From positions 62,001 to 126,000 of the forward strand of contig JAZAHA010000019.1 in the NCBI GenBank assembly GCA_036231565.1: DNA of 64,000 nucleotides, in the 5' to 3' direction. Shown here piece by piece: positions 8,574 through 17,461 of this stretch. A program made the translations under genes and the position numbers. The stretch's first letter is position 1, and every line of letters begins with the position of its first letter. The notes beneath the pieces were generated by a model. The model was not told the DNA's origin, did not search any database, and worked only from the letters and a program-made list of their open reading frames with translations. The DNA is from Maricaulis sp036231565. GTDB taxonomy: Bacteria > Pseudomonadota > Alphaproteobacteria > Caulobacterales > Maricaulaceae.

Positions 8574-9284
8574 CTAGGCCGGTTCCGACTGCCTGTTTTT
8601 GAGTGCGGCCAGCACCTGGTCTGCGAGCGGCTTGCTCGAGGCCGGGTTCTGCCCCGTGATCAGACGGCCATCGTGCGCGACATGGGGTCCGAACGCCTCG
8701 TCATTGCCTTCGAAGATGGCGCCCAGCTCGCGCAGGCGGCTTTCCAGCAGGAAGGGCACGACGTCGTCCAGCTCGACCTTGCGCTCTTCGGCATCGGTGA
8801 AACTGTTGACGCGCTTGCCTTTCACCAGCGGTGTGCCGTCGGCGAGTTTGGCCCCTACCAGGCCGGCCGGACCATGACAGACCGCTGCGATGATGGCGCC
8901 AGCTTCCCAGGCCTTGCTGATCAGTTCGGCAACCGCCTTGCTGTCAGGCAGATCCCACATCGTGCCGTGGCCGCCGGGCAGGTAGATGGCGTCATAGCTG
9001 CGGGGTTTCAGGTCTGACACAGGGAATGAATGCGTCAGGGCCTGCATGGCGGCCTCGTCATCCATGAAACGTTGCACGGAGGCGGGACGCTTGCCTTCGC
9101 CGTCATCCGAGCCGGGGTCGGCGGGCGGCTGGCCGCCTTGCACGCTGGCGATCTCGACCGTGTCGCCGGCATCCCGGAAAGCCCAGTAGGGATCGGTCAG
9201 CTCCTGCCAGTGAAAGCCGGTCGGTTTGCCGGTCTCGCCGAGCGTGCCGTGGGAGGTCGTGAGGATGAGAATGCGTGACGTCAT
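8574..9284 (-). CDS. DJ-1/PfpI family glutamine amidotransferase-like protein (Hsp31-type)
   Basis: 236-residue class-I glutamine amidotransferase-fold protein. The nucleophile elbow AVCHGPAG places the reactive cysteine at C136 next to H137; YLPGGHGTMWDLPD (101-114) forms the oxyanion region. Domain order and length match the Hsp31/GATase1 group, which act as glyoxalase III or deglycase/chaperones against carbonyl stress. Good GGAGG site 6 nt before the ATG. Stands alone, convergent with the SET gene and divergent from the deacetylase. Confidence 0.87.
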   Translation of the reverse strand: MTSRILILTTSHGTLGETGKPTGFHWQELTDPYWAFRDAGDTVEIASVQGGQPPADPGSDDGEGKRPASVQRFMDDEAAMQALTHSFPVSDLKPRSYDAIYLPGGHGTMWDLPDSKAVAELISKAWEAGAIIAAVCHGPAGLVGAKLADGTPLVKGKRVNSFTDAEERKVELDDVVPFLLESRLRELGAIFEGNDEAFGPHVAHDGRLITGQNPASSKPLADQVLAALKNRQSEPA

Positions 9285-9445
9285 GGAAGCCTCCGTTTGT
9301 CGTGGCTGAGCCTGGGTACGGGGCGTGCACGGCCCCTGAGCCCGATAGCCCCTCAGTGTTGCAACGGATGCAACGCCTTCCCGTTCCCCAGCTGCACAGG
9401 ATGCCGGTCTCCGCTAGGGTGCTGACTGCAGCAACCAGCGGATAG

Positions 9446-10384
9446 ATGGCCATGAAAGCGACCCTCATCGACAGTCCCGCCAGTCTCGCTCACCGTCTGC
9501 CTGACGGGCATCCAGAGCATGACGGCCGCTATACCGCGGTGCGCGACGCCCTGGCCGGGATCGCCGGCACGGTCTGGGTGGAAGCGGAGCAGGCACCGGT
9601 CGAGGCACTGGCCCGCTTCCACACCGTCGAACACGTGGATCGCGTCCTGACCGCCTGTGCCGAGGCGGGTGTCGAGGGCTTCGTCGGACTTGACCCGGAC
9701 ACCATCGTGTGCGGCCAGTCGGCGCGCGCCGCACTGTCGGCTGCCGGCGGAGCCATCGCCGGTGTCGACACGGTGATGCGGGACGGGCAGGGGGCGGCCT
9801 TCCTGCTGGCGCGGCCGCCGGGCCATCATGCCGAACCCGACCGCCCGATGGGTTTCTGCCTGTTCAACACGGTGGCCATCGCCGCCATGCATGCGCTGGA
9901 GGTCCATGGTCTGCCATCGGTCGCCATCGTCGATATCGATGTGCACCATGGCAATGGCTCGCAATGCCTGGCCGAGCGCGACGAGCGCGTCCTGTTCGTT
10001 TCGCTGCACCAGTCGCCGCTCTATCCGGGCACCGGACATCGCGGCGAAACCGGTCTTGGCGGCAATGTCGTGAATGTCCCGCTGCCGGACGGTACGGACG
10101 GCGCGGCCTGGCGCGCTGCGTTCGAGGCCGAAGTCGTTCCAGCTCTGCGCAAGATACAGCCGGCACTGATTCTCGTCTCTGCCGGTTTCGATGCGCATGC
10201 GGACGATCCGCTTGGCGGGCTGGGTCTTGTCGACGAGGACTATGCCTGGGCGGCGGAACGCCTGGCTGTCCTGGCATCGGAATTTGCGCATTCGCGGCTT
10301 GTCTCCGTGCTGGAGGGCGGATACGACTGCCCGGCACTGGGCCGGTCGGCCGCGGCCTTTGTTCGCGCGCTGGCCCGGGCCTGA
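9446..10384 (+). CDS. Histone deacetylase family protein (acetylpolyamine/acetoin-utilisation type)
   Basis: 312-residue zinc deacetylase-fold enzyme. The catalytic histidine pair is in RPPGHHAE (H127-H128); zinc ligands are D165 and H167 in DIDVHHGNG and D249 in SAGFDAHADDP. Bacterial members remove acetyl or other acyl groups from small molecules or proteins. An in-frame ATG at 9452 is an alternative start. In many alphaproteobacteria this gene precedes xseB-ispA-dxs, as here (one gene between). Confidence 0.9.
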   Translation: MAMKATLIDSPASLAHRLPDGHPEHDGRYTAVRDALAGIAGTVWVEAEQAPVEALARFHTVEHVDRVLTACAEAGVEGFVGLDPDTIVCGQSARAALSAAGGAIAGVDTVMRDGQGAAFLLARPPGHHAEPDRPMGFCLFNTVAIAAMHALEVHGLPSVAIVDIDVHHGNGSQCLAERDERVLFVSLHQSPLYPGTGHRGETGLGGNVVNVPLPDGTDGAAWRAAFEAEVVPALRKIQPALILVSAGFDAHADDPLGGLGLVDEDYAWAAERLAVLASEFAHSRLVSVLEGGYDCPALGRSAAAFVRALARA

Positions 10385-10476
10385 GCGGACGGGCATTCCC
10401 CGTCATCAAAGGATTGAGGTGTCGGCAGGTAACGACGGGGCGTACCGGCTGGCTGACTTTCCCCCGTGCGACCCCG

Positions 10477-11079
10477 ATGACCCGTTCCTCGACTGACCTC
10501 CAGAGCCTGTCGCCGGGCAGTATCACGATCGCCCGTCACGGCCGTCCCGACGCCAATCGCGAGCGCTGGCTCGACTGGCGCGGATACGAGGACTGGTGGG
10601 ATAACGAGTATCAGCCGGCGGGGCTTGTCGATGGCCAGGCGGTACCCGAGGCATTGATCCAGGCTGCTGCAGAATCGCACACCGTCTTTGCCAGCTCCCT
10701 GCGTCGCGCCATCGAGACGGCGCAGGCCGTGGCACCGGACCGGGCGCCTGTTGTCGATCCGGTCTTCATCGAGGCCGAACTGCCGCCGCCGCCCATGCCG
10801 GGACGTTTCATGGCCAAGACCTGGGGTGTGTTTGCGCGCTGTTCCTGGTGGATGGGCTGGTCGCGCGGGCGGGAGAGCCGGGCCGAGGCCGAGGCCCGGG
10901 CAAGGCGGGCCGCCGACCAGTTGATCGACGCGGCTGCAGCCGGACCGGTTGTCTTGTGCGCCCATGGCTGGTTCAACCGCATGCTGCGTCCGCAACTGCG
11001 CGGGTCAGGGTGGGTGTGTGTCCGCGATGGCGGTGATACCTACTGGTCCTGGCGCCGTTATGAATACCGGCCGCGCTGA
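10477..11079 (+). CDS. Histidine phosphatase superfamily protein
   Basis: 200-residue protein with the RHG signature near the N-terminus (ITIARHGRPD, about residues 17-26), a SSLRRAIETAQAV segment that supplies the second arginine, and VVLCAHGWFNRML with the second catalytic histidine. This is the phosphoglycerate mutase-like phosphatase fold; substrate unknown. No clear ribosome site precedes the ATG, so the start could differ. Lies between the deacetylase and xseB in the same direction. Confidence 0.82.
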   Translation: MTRSSTDLQSLSPGSITIARHGRPDANRERWLDWRGYEDWWDNEYQPAGLVDGQAVPEALIQAAAESHTVFASSLRRAIETAQAVAPDRAPVVDPVFIEAELPPPPMPGRFMAKTWGVFARCSWWMGWSRGRESRAEAEARARRAADQLIDAAAAGPVVLCAHGWFNRMLRPQLRGSGWVCVRDGGDTYWSWRRYEYRPR

Positions 11080-11145
11080 GCCCGTAATCGCGGCATTGCC
11101 GCACCCTAGTCCGCTTTCTATGCTGCCCCGAGATGAGAGGAAGCC

Positions 11146-11394
11146 ATGTCCGAAACGCCGCTACCCGATATCGAGACGCTGAGTTTCGAACAGGCGCTAG
11201 CCGAGCTCGAGCGTATCGTGCAGCAGCTCGAATCGGGCGAGGTCGAGCTCGAGAAGTCGATCCAGATCTACGAGCGCGGTGCGGCCCTGCGGGCGCATTG
11301 CGAAGGCAAGCTGAAGACGGCCGAACTGAAGGTCGAGAAGATCGTGCGCGGTGAGGACGGCCAACCGGCCACCGAACCGGCCGGGCTCGACTGA
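11146..11394 (+). CDS. xseB: Exodeoxyribonuclease VII small subunit
   Basis: 82-residue protein with the XseB pattern SFEQALAELERIVQQLESGE followed by a second helix EKSIQIYERGAALRAHCE. It binds XseA to form the single-strand-specific nuclease; xseA is not in this window. GAGAGGAAG ribosome site before the ATG. It starts the classic xseB-ispA-dxs cluster. Confidence 0.93.
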   Translation: MSETPLPDIETLSFEQALAELERIVQQLESGEVELEKSIQIYERGAALRAHCEGKLKTAELKVEKIVRGEDGQPATEPAGLD

Positions 11395-11395
11395 T

Positions 11396-11755
11396 ATGGC
11401 GCAGGACGAGCCGGCGGGACCGCTCGCCACGATCGAGGACTTCCTGAAGCTCGATATCCGCGTCGGCACCGTCGTGCGCGCGGAGGCTTTCCCGGAAGCG
11501 CGCAAGCCCGCCATCAAGCTGTGGGTCGATTTCGGTCCCGAGCTGGGCGAGAAGAAGAGCTCGGCCCAGATCACCGTGCACTACAAGCCGGAAGACCTGG
11601 TGGGCCGACAGGTGCTTGCTGTCGTCAATTTTCCGCCGCGCCAGATCGGGCCGATCCAGTCGGAAATCCTCGTTCTCGGGGCATCTGACCCGGAGGGCGC
11701 GATCATCCTGCTGGCGCCGGACAAGCCCGTGCCCAACGGCGCGCGGATGCATTAG
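11396..11755 (+). CDS. tRNA-binding OB-fold protein (CsaA family)
   Basis: 119-residue single EMAP/tRNA-bind domain: FLKLDIRVGTVVRAEAFPEARKPA, then the LGEKKSSAQIT and GRQVLAVVNFPPRQIGP motifs characteristic of CsaA, a dimeric protein with tRNA-binding and proposed export-chaperone activity. It begins 2 nt after the xseB stop and is followed by ispA 9 nt later, so it is embedded in the isoprenoid operon. Confidence 0.9.
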   Translation: MAQDEPAGPLATIEDFLKLDIRVGTVVRAEAFPEARKPAIKLWVDFGPELGEKKSSAQITVHYKPEDLVGRQVLAVVNFPPRQIGPIQSEILVLGASDPEGAIILLAPDKPVPNGARMH

Positions 11756-11764
11756 GGCTGCGGA

Positions 11765-12652
11765 ATGGATTCTTTCGAACAACGCCTGAACGAAGCTGCC
11801 GACCGGGTCACCGTGGCGCTGGATGCCTTGCTTCCGCGCGCGGAAGGCCCGGAAGCGCATCTCAATTCCGCCATGCGTTACGCCGCGCTGGGGCCGGGCA
11901 AGCGGCTGCGTCCCTTCCTGGCGGTCGAGGCCGGCCGGCTGGTGAATGCCGACGAGCGCGGCGTCCTGCGCGCGGCCTGTGCGCTGGAATGCATCCACGC
12001 CTATTCGCTGATCCATGACGATCTGCCGTGCATGGATGATGACGACATGCGCCGCGGCCGTCCCACGGTCCACAAGGCCTATGACGAGGCGACGGCTGTT
12101 CTGGCCGGCGACGCCCTTCAGGCGGTGGCGTTCGAGATCCTTGCGCATCCCGATACCCATCAGCGCGGCAGCGTGCGCTCGCGCCTGGTCGAGCGTCTCG
12201 CGCGCGCCTCCGGCCCCTATGGCATGGTGGGCGGCCAGATGATCGACATCCGCGCCGAGACGGAACAGTTCGACATCTCGGTCGTCACCCGCATGCACCG
12301 GATGAAGACGGGCGCGCTGATCAATTATGCCATCGAGATCGGCACGATCCTGCGCGAAGTGGAAGATCATATCCGCCGGGCGCTGGAAGGATTTGCTCAC
12401 GACCTCGGACTGGCCTATCAGATCACGGACGACCTTCTGGATGCGACGGGGAACCAGGCGGAGATGGGCAAGGCGGCCGGTAAGGACGCCGGTCAAGGAA
12501 AAGCCACCTTCGTCACCATTCTGGGGGTAGACGGCGCGCGAGACCGTTCGCGGCACTTGGCCGCACAGGCCAAGGACCACCTTGAACCCTTCGGCGCGCG
12601 AGCAGATGTTTTGAGAGAGGCCGTCGACTTCATCCTCGACCGGCGCTCGTGA
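11765..12652 (+). CDS. ispA: Polyprenyl (farnesyl/geranyl) diphosphate synthase
   Basis: 295-residue trans-prenyltransferase that condenses IPP with allylic diphosphates. The first Asp-rich motif is within IHDDLPCMDDDDMRRGRP (D85-D94 region), the second is ITDDLLDATG (about 225), and GKRLRPFL (45-52) binds IPP. Length and the CxxEC-like ALECIHAYSLIHDDLP stretch fit short-chain bacterial IspA. Its end overlaps a GTG that could start dxs, consistent with coupled expression. Confidence 0.92.
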   Translation: MDSFEQRLNEAADRVTVALDALLPRAEGPEAHLNSAMRYAALGPGKRLRPFLAVEAGRLVNADERGVLRAACALECIHAYSLIHDDLPCMDDDDMRRGRPTVHKAYDEATAVLAGDALQAVAFEILAHPDTHQRGSVRSRLVERLARASGPYGMVGGQMIDIRAETEQFDISVVTRMHRMKTGALINYAIEIGTILREVEDHIRRALEGFAHDLGLAYQITDDLLDATGNQAEMGKAAGKDAGQGKATFVTILGVDGARDRSRHLAAQAKDHLEPFGARADVLREAVDFILDRRS

Positions 12653-12666
12653 AAGGCTGGACCCGT

Positions 12667-14592
12667 ATGGCACCCACCACCCCGACTCTCGACCAGGTCC
12701 GAGATCCCTCCGACATGCGCAATTTCTCGATCGATCAGCTGCGTAAGCTGGCCGACGAGCTGCGTGCGGAGACGATCGACGCCGTCTCGGTCACGGGTGG
12801 GCATCTGGGCGCCGGTCTGGGTGTGGTCGAGCTGACCACGGCATTGCACCACGTCTTCGATACGCCGCGCGACACGCTGATCTGGGATGTCGGGCACCAG
12901 TGCTATCCGCACAAGATCCTGACCGGCCGCCGCGATCGTATCCGCACCCTGCGCCAAGGCGGCGGGCTGAGCGGCTTCACCAAGCGGGCCGAAAGCGAAT
13001 ACGACCCCTTTGGCGCAGCTCACGCCTCGACCTCGATCTCGGCCGGGCTGGGTTTTGCCGTCGCACGCGATCTCAAGCAGGAAGACCGCAATGTCATCGC
13101 CGTGATTGGCGACGGTTCGATGTCGGCCGGCATGGCCTATGAGGCGATGAACAATGCCGGCCATATCGGCGGCCGCCTGATCGTCATCCTCAATGACAAC
13201 GACATGTCGATCGCACCGCCGGTCGGAGCGATGAGCCACTATTTCGCGCGGCTGGTCTCCTCGAAGAGCTACCGGAGCCTGCGCAAGCTGGGCAAGGGCG
13301 TGGCCAAGGCGCTGCATGTCGAGGAGGCCGCACGCCGGGCCGAGGAATACATGCGCGGCATGGCCATGGGCGGCACCCTCTTCGAAGAGATGGGCTTCCG
13401 CTATGTCGGTCCGATCGACGGCCATGATCTCGATCAGCTGGTCCCGGTACTGCGCAATGTCCGCGATGGCGATAACGGTCCCGTGCTGGTTCACGTCGTC
13501 ACGCAGAAGGGCAAGGGCTATGCGCCGGCCGAAGCGGCCGACGACAAGTATCACGGCGTGGCCAAGTTCAATGTCGTCACCGGCGAACAGCAGAAGTCGA
13601 AGGACGGCCCGCCCTCCTACACCAAGGTGTTTGCGCGGCAGCTCATTCGCGAGGCCGAGGCCGACAGCAGTGTCGTGGCGATCACCGCGGCCATGCCCGG
13701 CGGCACCGGGCTCGACTTGTTCGGCGAGCGCTTCCCCGAGCGCATGTTCGATGTTGGCATTGCCGAGCAGCACGCGGTGACCTTCGCGGCCGGTCTGGCA
13801 GCGGATGGCATGAAGCCCTTCGCGGCGATCTATTCCACCTTCCTGCAGCGCGGCTACGACCAGGTTGTCCACGACGTGGCCATCCAGAACCTGCCGGTTC
13901 GCTTTGCGATCGACCGTGCGGGCCTTGTCGGGGCCGATGGCTGCACGCATGCCGGCTCGTTCGATGTTGGCTATCTCGGGCAATTGCCCGGCATGGTGCT
14001 GATGGCGGCGGCAGACGAGGTGGAGCTGTCACGCATGGTGGCGACGGCGACGCAGATCGACGACCGCCCGTCCGCCTTCCGTTATCCGCGCGGCAATGGC
14101 ACGGGTATCGAGATGCCGGACCTCATCGAGCCGCTCGAGATCGGCAAGGGCCGGATCGTGCGCGAAGGATCACGGATCGCCATCCTGTCGCTGGGAACAC
14201 GGCTGGGCGAGAGCCTGAAGGCTGCCGACGCGCTGGCGGCCCAGGGTTTCTCCACCACGGTTGCCGATGCGCGCTTTGCCAAACCGCTCGACGAAGACCT
14301 CATCCTGCGCCTGGCGCGCGAGCATGAAGTCCTGATCACGGTCGAAGAGGGTGCCCGGGGCGGTTTTGGTGCTTTCGTGCTGCACATGCTGGCGGAAAAG
14401 GGCGCGCTGGACCGCGGGCTGAGGATCCGAACCATGACCCTGCCGGACGTGTTCCAGGACCAGGACACGCCCTTCAACATGTATGAAGAGGCCGGCCTCA
14501 ATGCCCGCCACATAGCGGCTCGCGCGCTGGAGGCGATCGGTCAGGATGAAGCGGCCGCTGAGCGTGTCGCTGCAGCCCTTGCGGCAAGCTAG
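12667..14592 (+). CDS. dxs: 1-deoxy-D-xylulose-5-phosphate synthase
   Basis: 641-residue thiamine-diphosphate enzyme that joins pyruvate and glyceraldehyde-3-phosphate at the entry to the MEP isoprenoid pathway. Signatures: SGFTKRAESEYDPFGAAHAS, ThDP motif GDGSMSAGMAYEAMNNAG, the catalytic-base region FDVGIAEQHAVTFAAG, and the C-terminal transketolase domain. An upstream GTG overlapping the ispA stop is possible, but AAAGG sits 9 nt before the ATG at 12667, and length then matches the family. Supplies precursors used by the neighbouring ispA product. Confidence 0.94.
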   Translation: MAPTTPTLDQVRDPSDMRNFSIDQLRKLADELRAETIDAVSVTGGHLGAGLGVVELTTALHHVFDTPRDTLIWDVGHQCYPHKILTGRRDRIRTLRQGGGLSGFTKRAESEYDPFGAAHASTSISAGLGFAVARDLKQEDRNVIAVIGDGSMSAGMAYEAMNNAGHIGGRLIVILNDNDMSIAPPVGAMSHYFARLVSSKSYRSLRKLGKGVAKALHVEEAARRAEEYMRGMAMGGTLFEEMGFRYVGPIDGHDLDQLVPVLRNVRDGDNGPVLVHVVTQKGKGYAPAEAADDKYHGVAKFNVVTGEQQKSKDGPPSYTKVFARQLIREAEADSSVVAITAAMPGGTGLDLFGERFPERMFDVGIAEQHAVTFAAGLAADGMKPFAAIYSTFLQRGYDQVVHDVAIQNLPVRFAIDRAGLVGADGCTHAGSFDVGYLGQLPGMVLMAAADEVELSRMVATATQIDDRPSAFRYPRGNGTGIEMPDLIEPLEIGKGRIVREGSRIAILSLGTRLGESLKAADALAAQGFSTTVADARFAKPLDEDLILRLAREHEVLITVEEGARGGFGAFVLHMLAEKGALDRGLRIRTMTLPDVFQDQDTPFNMYEEAGLNARHIAARALEAIGQDEAAAERVAAALAAS

Positions 14593-14596
14593 GCCA

Positions 14597-15994
14597 TCAG
14601 TCGAGGCGGGCGAGCGCGTGTCTGGCGAGCGCCCGGACAGCCCGACCGTGTGAGCCGACAGGGTCGTCCCCGGCAAACACGTCGAGCGGGACTTCAGGCT
14701 CAAGGCCGCGCCCCTCGTGCACCACGCCCTCGGCGTCGGCGAAGATCTCGTTCGCCAGCTCGACATACCAGCCATTGGGCAGCGGTTTGGCCAGCGGGGT
14801 CGAGAAGGCGCCGCGTGTGGTGGTGCCGGCCTGTGTCACGTTCGGCAATTGCCGCAGCATCATCGTCGTGATCTCGCCGGCGGATACCGTCACGTCGCTC
14901 GTCAGCACGTAGACGGGACCGGTATAGCGCGGCCCGTCATGCGGCTCGATGCGGTAGACCGCGTCCGGCTCATCGCTCCAGCCCGTGCGGACCGTATAGC
15001 CGGTGAAGGGTGTGTCGGTGAAACGGCTGGCGATCGCGCGCGTGACGGCGTCATAGCCGCCGCGATTATTGGACAGGTCGAGGATGACGGCATCCGTATC
15101 GGCAAAGCCGGTCAGCGCTTCGTCGAGCATTGTGTCGAGGGCAGCGAGCTCGGCGGCGGCCCATTCCGGCGAGCCGGGTGTTTCGGTGTCCGTGAAGCCG
15201 CCCATGGTGAAGATCTGGATATAGCCGACACGGCCGTCGATCATGCCGGTGATGACGCGGTCATTGCCGATATGGCGTGCGCCCGGATCGAGAACCTCGC
15301 CAAGGGTCTGCTCGATCAGGCCGATGAGCCAGGGCGTTTCCCCGATGCCGCTGGCGATCATGGGCAGGGTGGTCCCCAGCCCGTACTGGGCGCGATGACG
15401 CTCGCTGCCGAATTCGGCAATCAGCTTGGTGTGACTGTCGCCCAGCGGTTCGATCAGGCTGGCGAGAAGGGCGAAGAAGTCCGCATCGCTCATATCGTCG
15501 CTCAACCGGGCCCGTGCCCCGGCGACCTCGGCATGCCAGTCGACACCGCGGCGTTCAAAGAACGCGTAGTGGCGTTCGAAGATCGAGGTGAAAACATCGA
15601 AGGTCGCGCGCCGGCCCGATAAATCCTGCGCACCGCAGGCCTCCGGCAGGGCGTCCAGGCGCTCGAAAACCGTATTGCCGTCACTGGGCAGGTATTCGAA
15701 TTTCGCACGATCGGTGCCCAGCGGCGTGATATAGCGATACTCCACCTGGCTCATCAGGGTCGGACCGTCCTGCGCGCTGGCGTAGCAACCGGCGGGCGTG
15801 TCCTGCCAGCGTGTGATCCCGTCAGCATCGATATCGAGGATCCAGCCATACTCGGCCGAGTGCCAGATGCCGCGCGCCGGCTCGATTGTGCCGCTTCCGT
15901 CGAAGATTTCTTGAGGTTGGGCGAGCGCGGAGGTCTCGCTGCAGGCGGCCAGAAACAGTGCTGCGCAGATCGCAAGAGAATAAGGTCGGGACAT
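14597..15994 (-). CDS. S41 family peptidase, lipoprotein
   Basis: 465-residue predicted lipoprotein: signal peptide with lipobox LAAC (C18), an uncharacterised N-terminal region to about 120, then a tail-specific protease-like domain with nucleophile S371 in TSDVTVSAGEITTMML and LDLSNNRGGYDAV (306-317). No PDZ domain is obvious, as in the interphotoreceptor retinoid-binding-like S41 branch. It lies 31 bp after the TetR gene; that gap contains a TGAC-N4-GTCA palindrome, so direct control by TetR is likely. Convergent with dxs (4-bp gap). Confidence 0.85.
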   Translation of the reverse strand: MSRPYSLAICAALFLAACSETSALAQPQEIFDGSGTIEPARGIWHSAEYGWILDIDADGITRWQDTPAGCYASAQDGPTLMSQVEYRYITPLGTDRAKFEYLPSDGNTVFERLDALPEACGAQDLSGRRATFDVFTSIFERHYAFFERRGVDWHAEVAGARARLSDDMSDADFFALLASLIEPLGDSHTKLIAEFGSERHRAQYGLGTTLPMIASGIGETPWLIGLIEQTLGEVLDPGARHIGNDRVITGMIDGRVGYIQIFTMGGFTDTETPGSPEWAAAELAALDTMLDEALTGFADTDAVILDLSNNRGGYDAVTRAIASRFTDTPFTGYTVRTGWSDEPDAVYRIEPHDGPRYTGPVYVLTSDVTVSAGEITTMMLRQLPNVTQAGTTTRGAFSTPLAKPLPNGWYVELANEIFADAEGVVHEGRGLEPEVPLDVFAGDDPVGSHGRAVRALARHALARLD

Positions 15995-16008
15995 GGGATG
16001 CTCAAAAA

Positions 16009-16022
16009 ATGACTACGGTCAT
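16009..16022. promoter_or_regulatory. Putative TetR operator, site 1
   Basis: ATGAC-TACG-GTCAT is a perfect 5-bp-arm palindrome 15 nt upstream of the S41 start codon. It shares the TGAC-N4-GTCA core with a second site upstream of the adjacent tetR gene, which is what a self-regulating TetR repressor would need. Confidence 0.55.
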
Positions 16023-16025
16023 CTT

Positions 16026-16643
16026 TTAGCGATCCCCCGGCTCGCGGGCAAGGGCTTGATAGCCTGCCAGTGCACACAGATGTGACAGCCGCCGCTCCAC
16101 GCGGTCTTCCAGCAGGCCGTTCTGCCCCGAAGTCAGCCATTCGCGAATCGAGCCGGTGACCAGTGTGACAACCAGATCCGCCATCGCGGCGGCATCGGTC
16201 GATGCGGGAAGCGCGCCCGCATCGCGGGCCGCTGCAATCATTCCCTCAATGTCTGTTGCAACCAGCTGGTCGGCCTGGCGCTCGGCAGCCTGGACGGATG
16301 GTGTCGCAACTGCATACATATGTTTGGCCTGCCACATCCGGGGGGATGCTGCGGCAAAATCCGAACTGCGCAGCGCCAGGGCGGTCAGGCGTCGGGGCAG
16401 GGGCGCATTGGTCAGCTCCTGAGGCTCGATGCGCGTTTGTGCGATGACATCTGAATACCATTCGGCGATCAGGTCGGCCTTGCCGGGAAAGTGGTTGAAG
16501 AAGGTCCCCTTGGCCACGCCGGCGGCCGCAACGATCTGGTCGACGCTGACGGCGTCATAGCCATCCCGTTCGATCAGCGTGAGGGCCGCGTCATAGAGGG
16601 CTTTGCGAACCGCCCGCTTTTTGCTTTCTCTCTTGCCGGTCAT
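16026..16643 (-). CDS. TetR/AcrR family transcriptional regulator
   Basis: 205-residue repressor-type regulator. The N-terminal helix-turn-helix spans roughly residues 12-58, with YDAVSVDQIVAAAGVAKGTF and FNHFPGKADLIAEW diagnostic of the family; the C-terminal ligand-binding/dimer domain is divergent. It is co-directional with and just upstream of the S41 lipoprotein and divergent from tlyA. Matching palindromes lie on both sides of the gene, so autoregulation with control of S41, and perhaps tlyA, is inferred. Ligand unknown. Confidence 0.9.
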   Translation of the reverse strand: MTGKRESKKRAVRKALYDAALTLIERDGYDAVSVDQIVAAAGVAKGTFFNHFPGKADLIAEWYSDVIAQTRIEPQELTNAPLPRRLTALALRSSDFAAASPRMWQAKHMYAVATPSVQAAERQADQLVATDIEGMIAAARDAGALPASTDAAAMADLVVTLVTGSIREWLTSGQNGLLEDRVERRLSHLCALAGYQALAREPGDR

Positions 16644-16664
16644 CGGCGCAGGATGCGCAGTTTG

Positions 16665-16678
16665 GTGACCACAGTCAC
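16665..16678. promoter_or_regulatory. Putative TetR operator, site 2
   Basis: GTGAC-CACA-GTCAC, perfect 5-bp arms, in the 55-bp divergent gap between tetR and tlyA. Same TGAC-N4-GTCA core as site 1. Confidence 0.55.
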
Positions 16679-16698
16679 TTATTATCCGCAGGACGTCG

Positions 16699-17433
16699 AT
16701 GCGCGCTGACCGTTACCTTGTCGAACACGGCTATTTTGAAACCCGCGCCCGGGCGCAGGCCGCGATTGCAGCCGGCAAGGTTCGGGCTGATGGGGAACGG
16801 GTGGGCAAGCCCTCGCAGAAGATCGCGCCGGGGGCCCGGATCGAGGCGGAAGAGGCCTTCCCCTGGGTGTCGCGTGCGGCGTTGAAGCTGGTGGCGGCGC
16901 TTGATGCCTTCGATGTAGACCCGGCGGGGCGGGTCTGCCTCGATGTGGGGGCCTCGACGGGCGGTTTCACCGAAGTCCTGCTTTCGCGCGGCGCGCAGCA
17001 TGTCTATTCGGTCGATGTCGGGCGGGATCAGCTGCACGCGCGACTTCAGGCCGACCCGCGTGTGACGTCCCTTGAGGGCCTGGACGCGCGGGCGCTGGAG
17101 GCGGATGTGTTCAGCGAACCGCCATCGCTCGTGGTCTGCGACGCCAGCTTCATCTCGCTGCTCAAGGTGATCAAGCGGCCACTGGAGCTGGCGGCACCGA
17201 GTGCCGAATTGATCGCCCTGATCAAACCCCAGTTCGAGGTCGGCAGGGCGGCCATCGGCAAGGGCGGCCTGGTGAAGAATGACGCCGATCGCCAGCGCGC
17301 CGTTGAAGCGGTTTGCTCCGGGCTCGAGGCCGGTTCGGATTTCAGGGTCGGCGCGGTCATCGACAGCCCGGTCGAAGGAGGTGACGGCAACAGGGAATAC
17401 CTTATGGCCGCCACCCGCTCGAACCCAGTATGA
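16699..17433 (+). CDS. tlyA: TlyA family rRNA 2'-O-methyltransferase/haemolysin-like protein
   Basis: 244 residues: N-terminal S4 RNA-binding domain (MRADRYLVEHGYFETRARAQ), then an FtsJ-like AdoMet domain with motif I CLDVGASTGGFTEVLL (about 80-95) and the KPQFEVGR motif near 175. TlyA enzymes methylate 2'-OH of 16S/23S rRNA cytidines. Usually follows dxs in related genomes; here a reverse TetR-S41 pair separates them. Start supported by CAGGA 6 nt upstream. Confidence 0.9.
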   Translation: MRADRYLVEHGYFETRARAQAAIAAGKVRADGERVGKPSQKIAPGARIEAEEAFPWVSRAALKLVAALDAFDVDPAGRVCLDVGASTGGFTEVLLSRGAQHVYSVDVGRDQLHARLQADPRVTSLEGLDARALEADVFSEPPSLVVCDASFISLLKVIKRPLELAAPSAELIALIKPQFEVGRAAIGKGGLVKNDADRQRAVEAVCSGLEAGSDFRVGAVIDSPVEGGDGNREYLMAATRSNPV

Positions 17434-17461
17434 ATGCTCGAAATGACCGCGATTTAATGGC

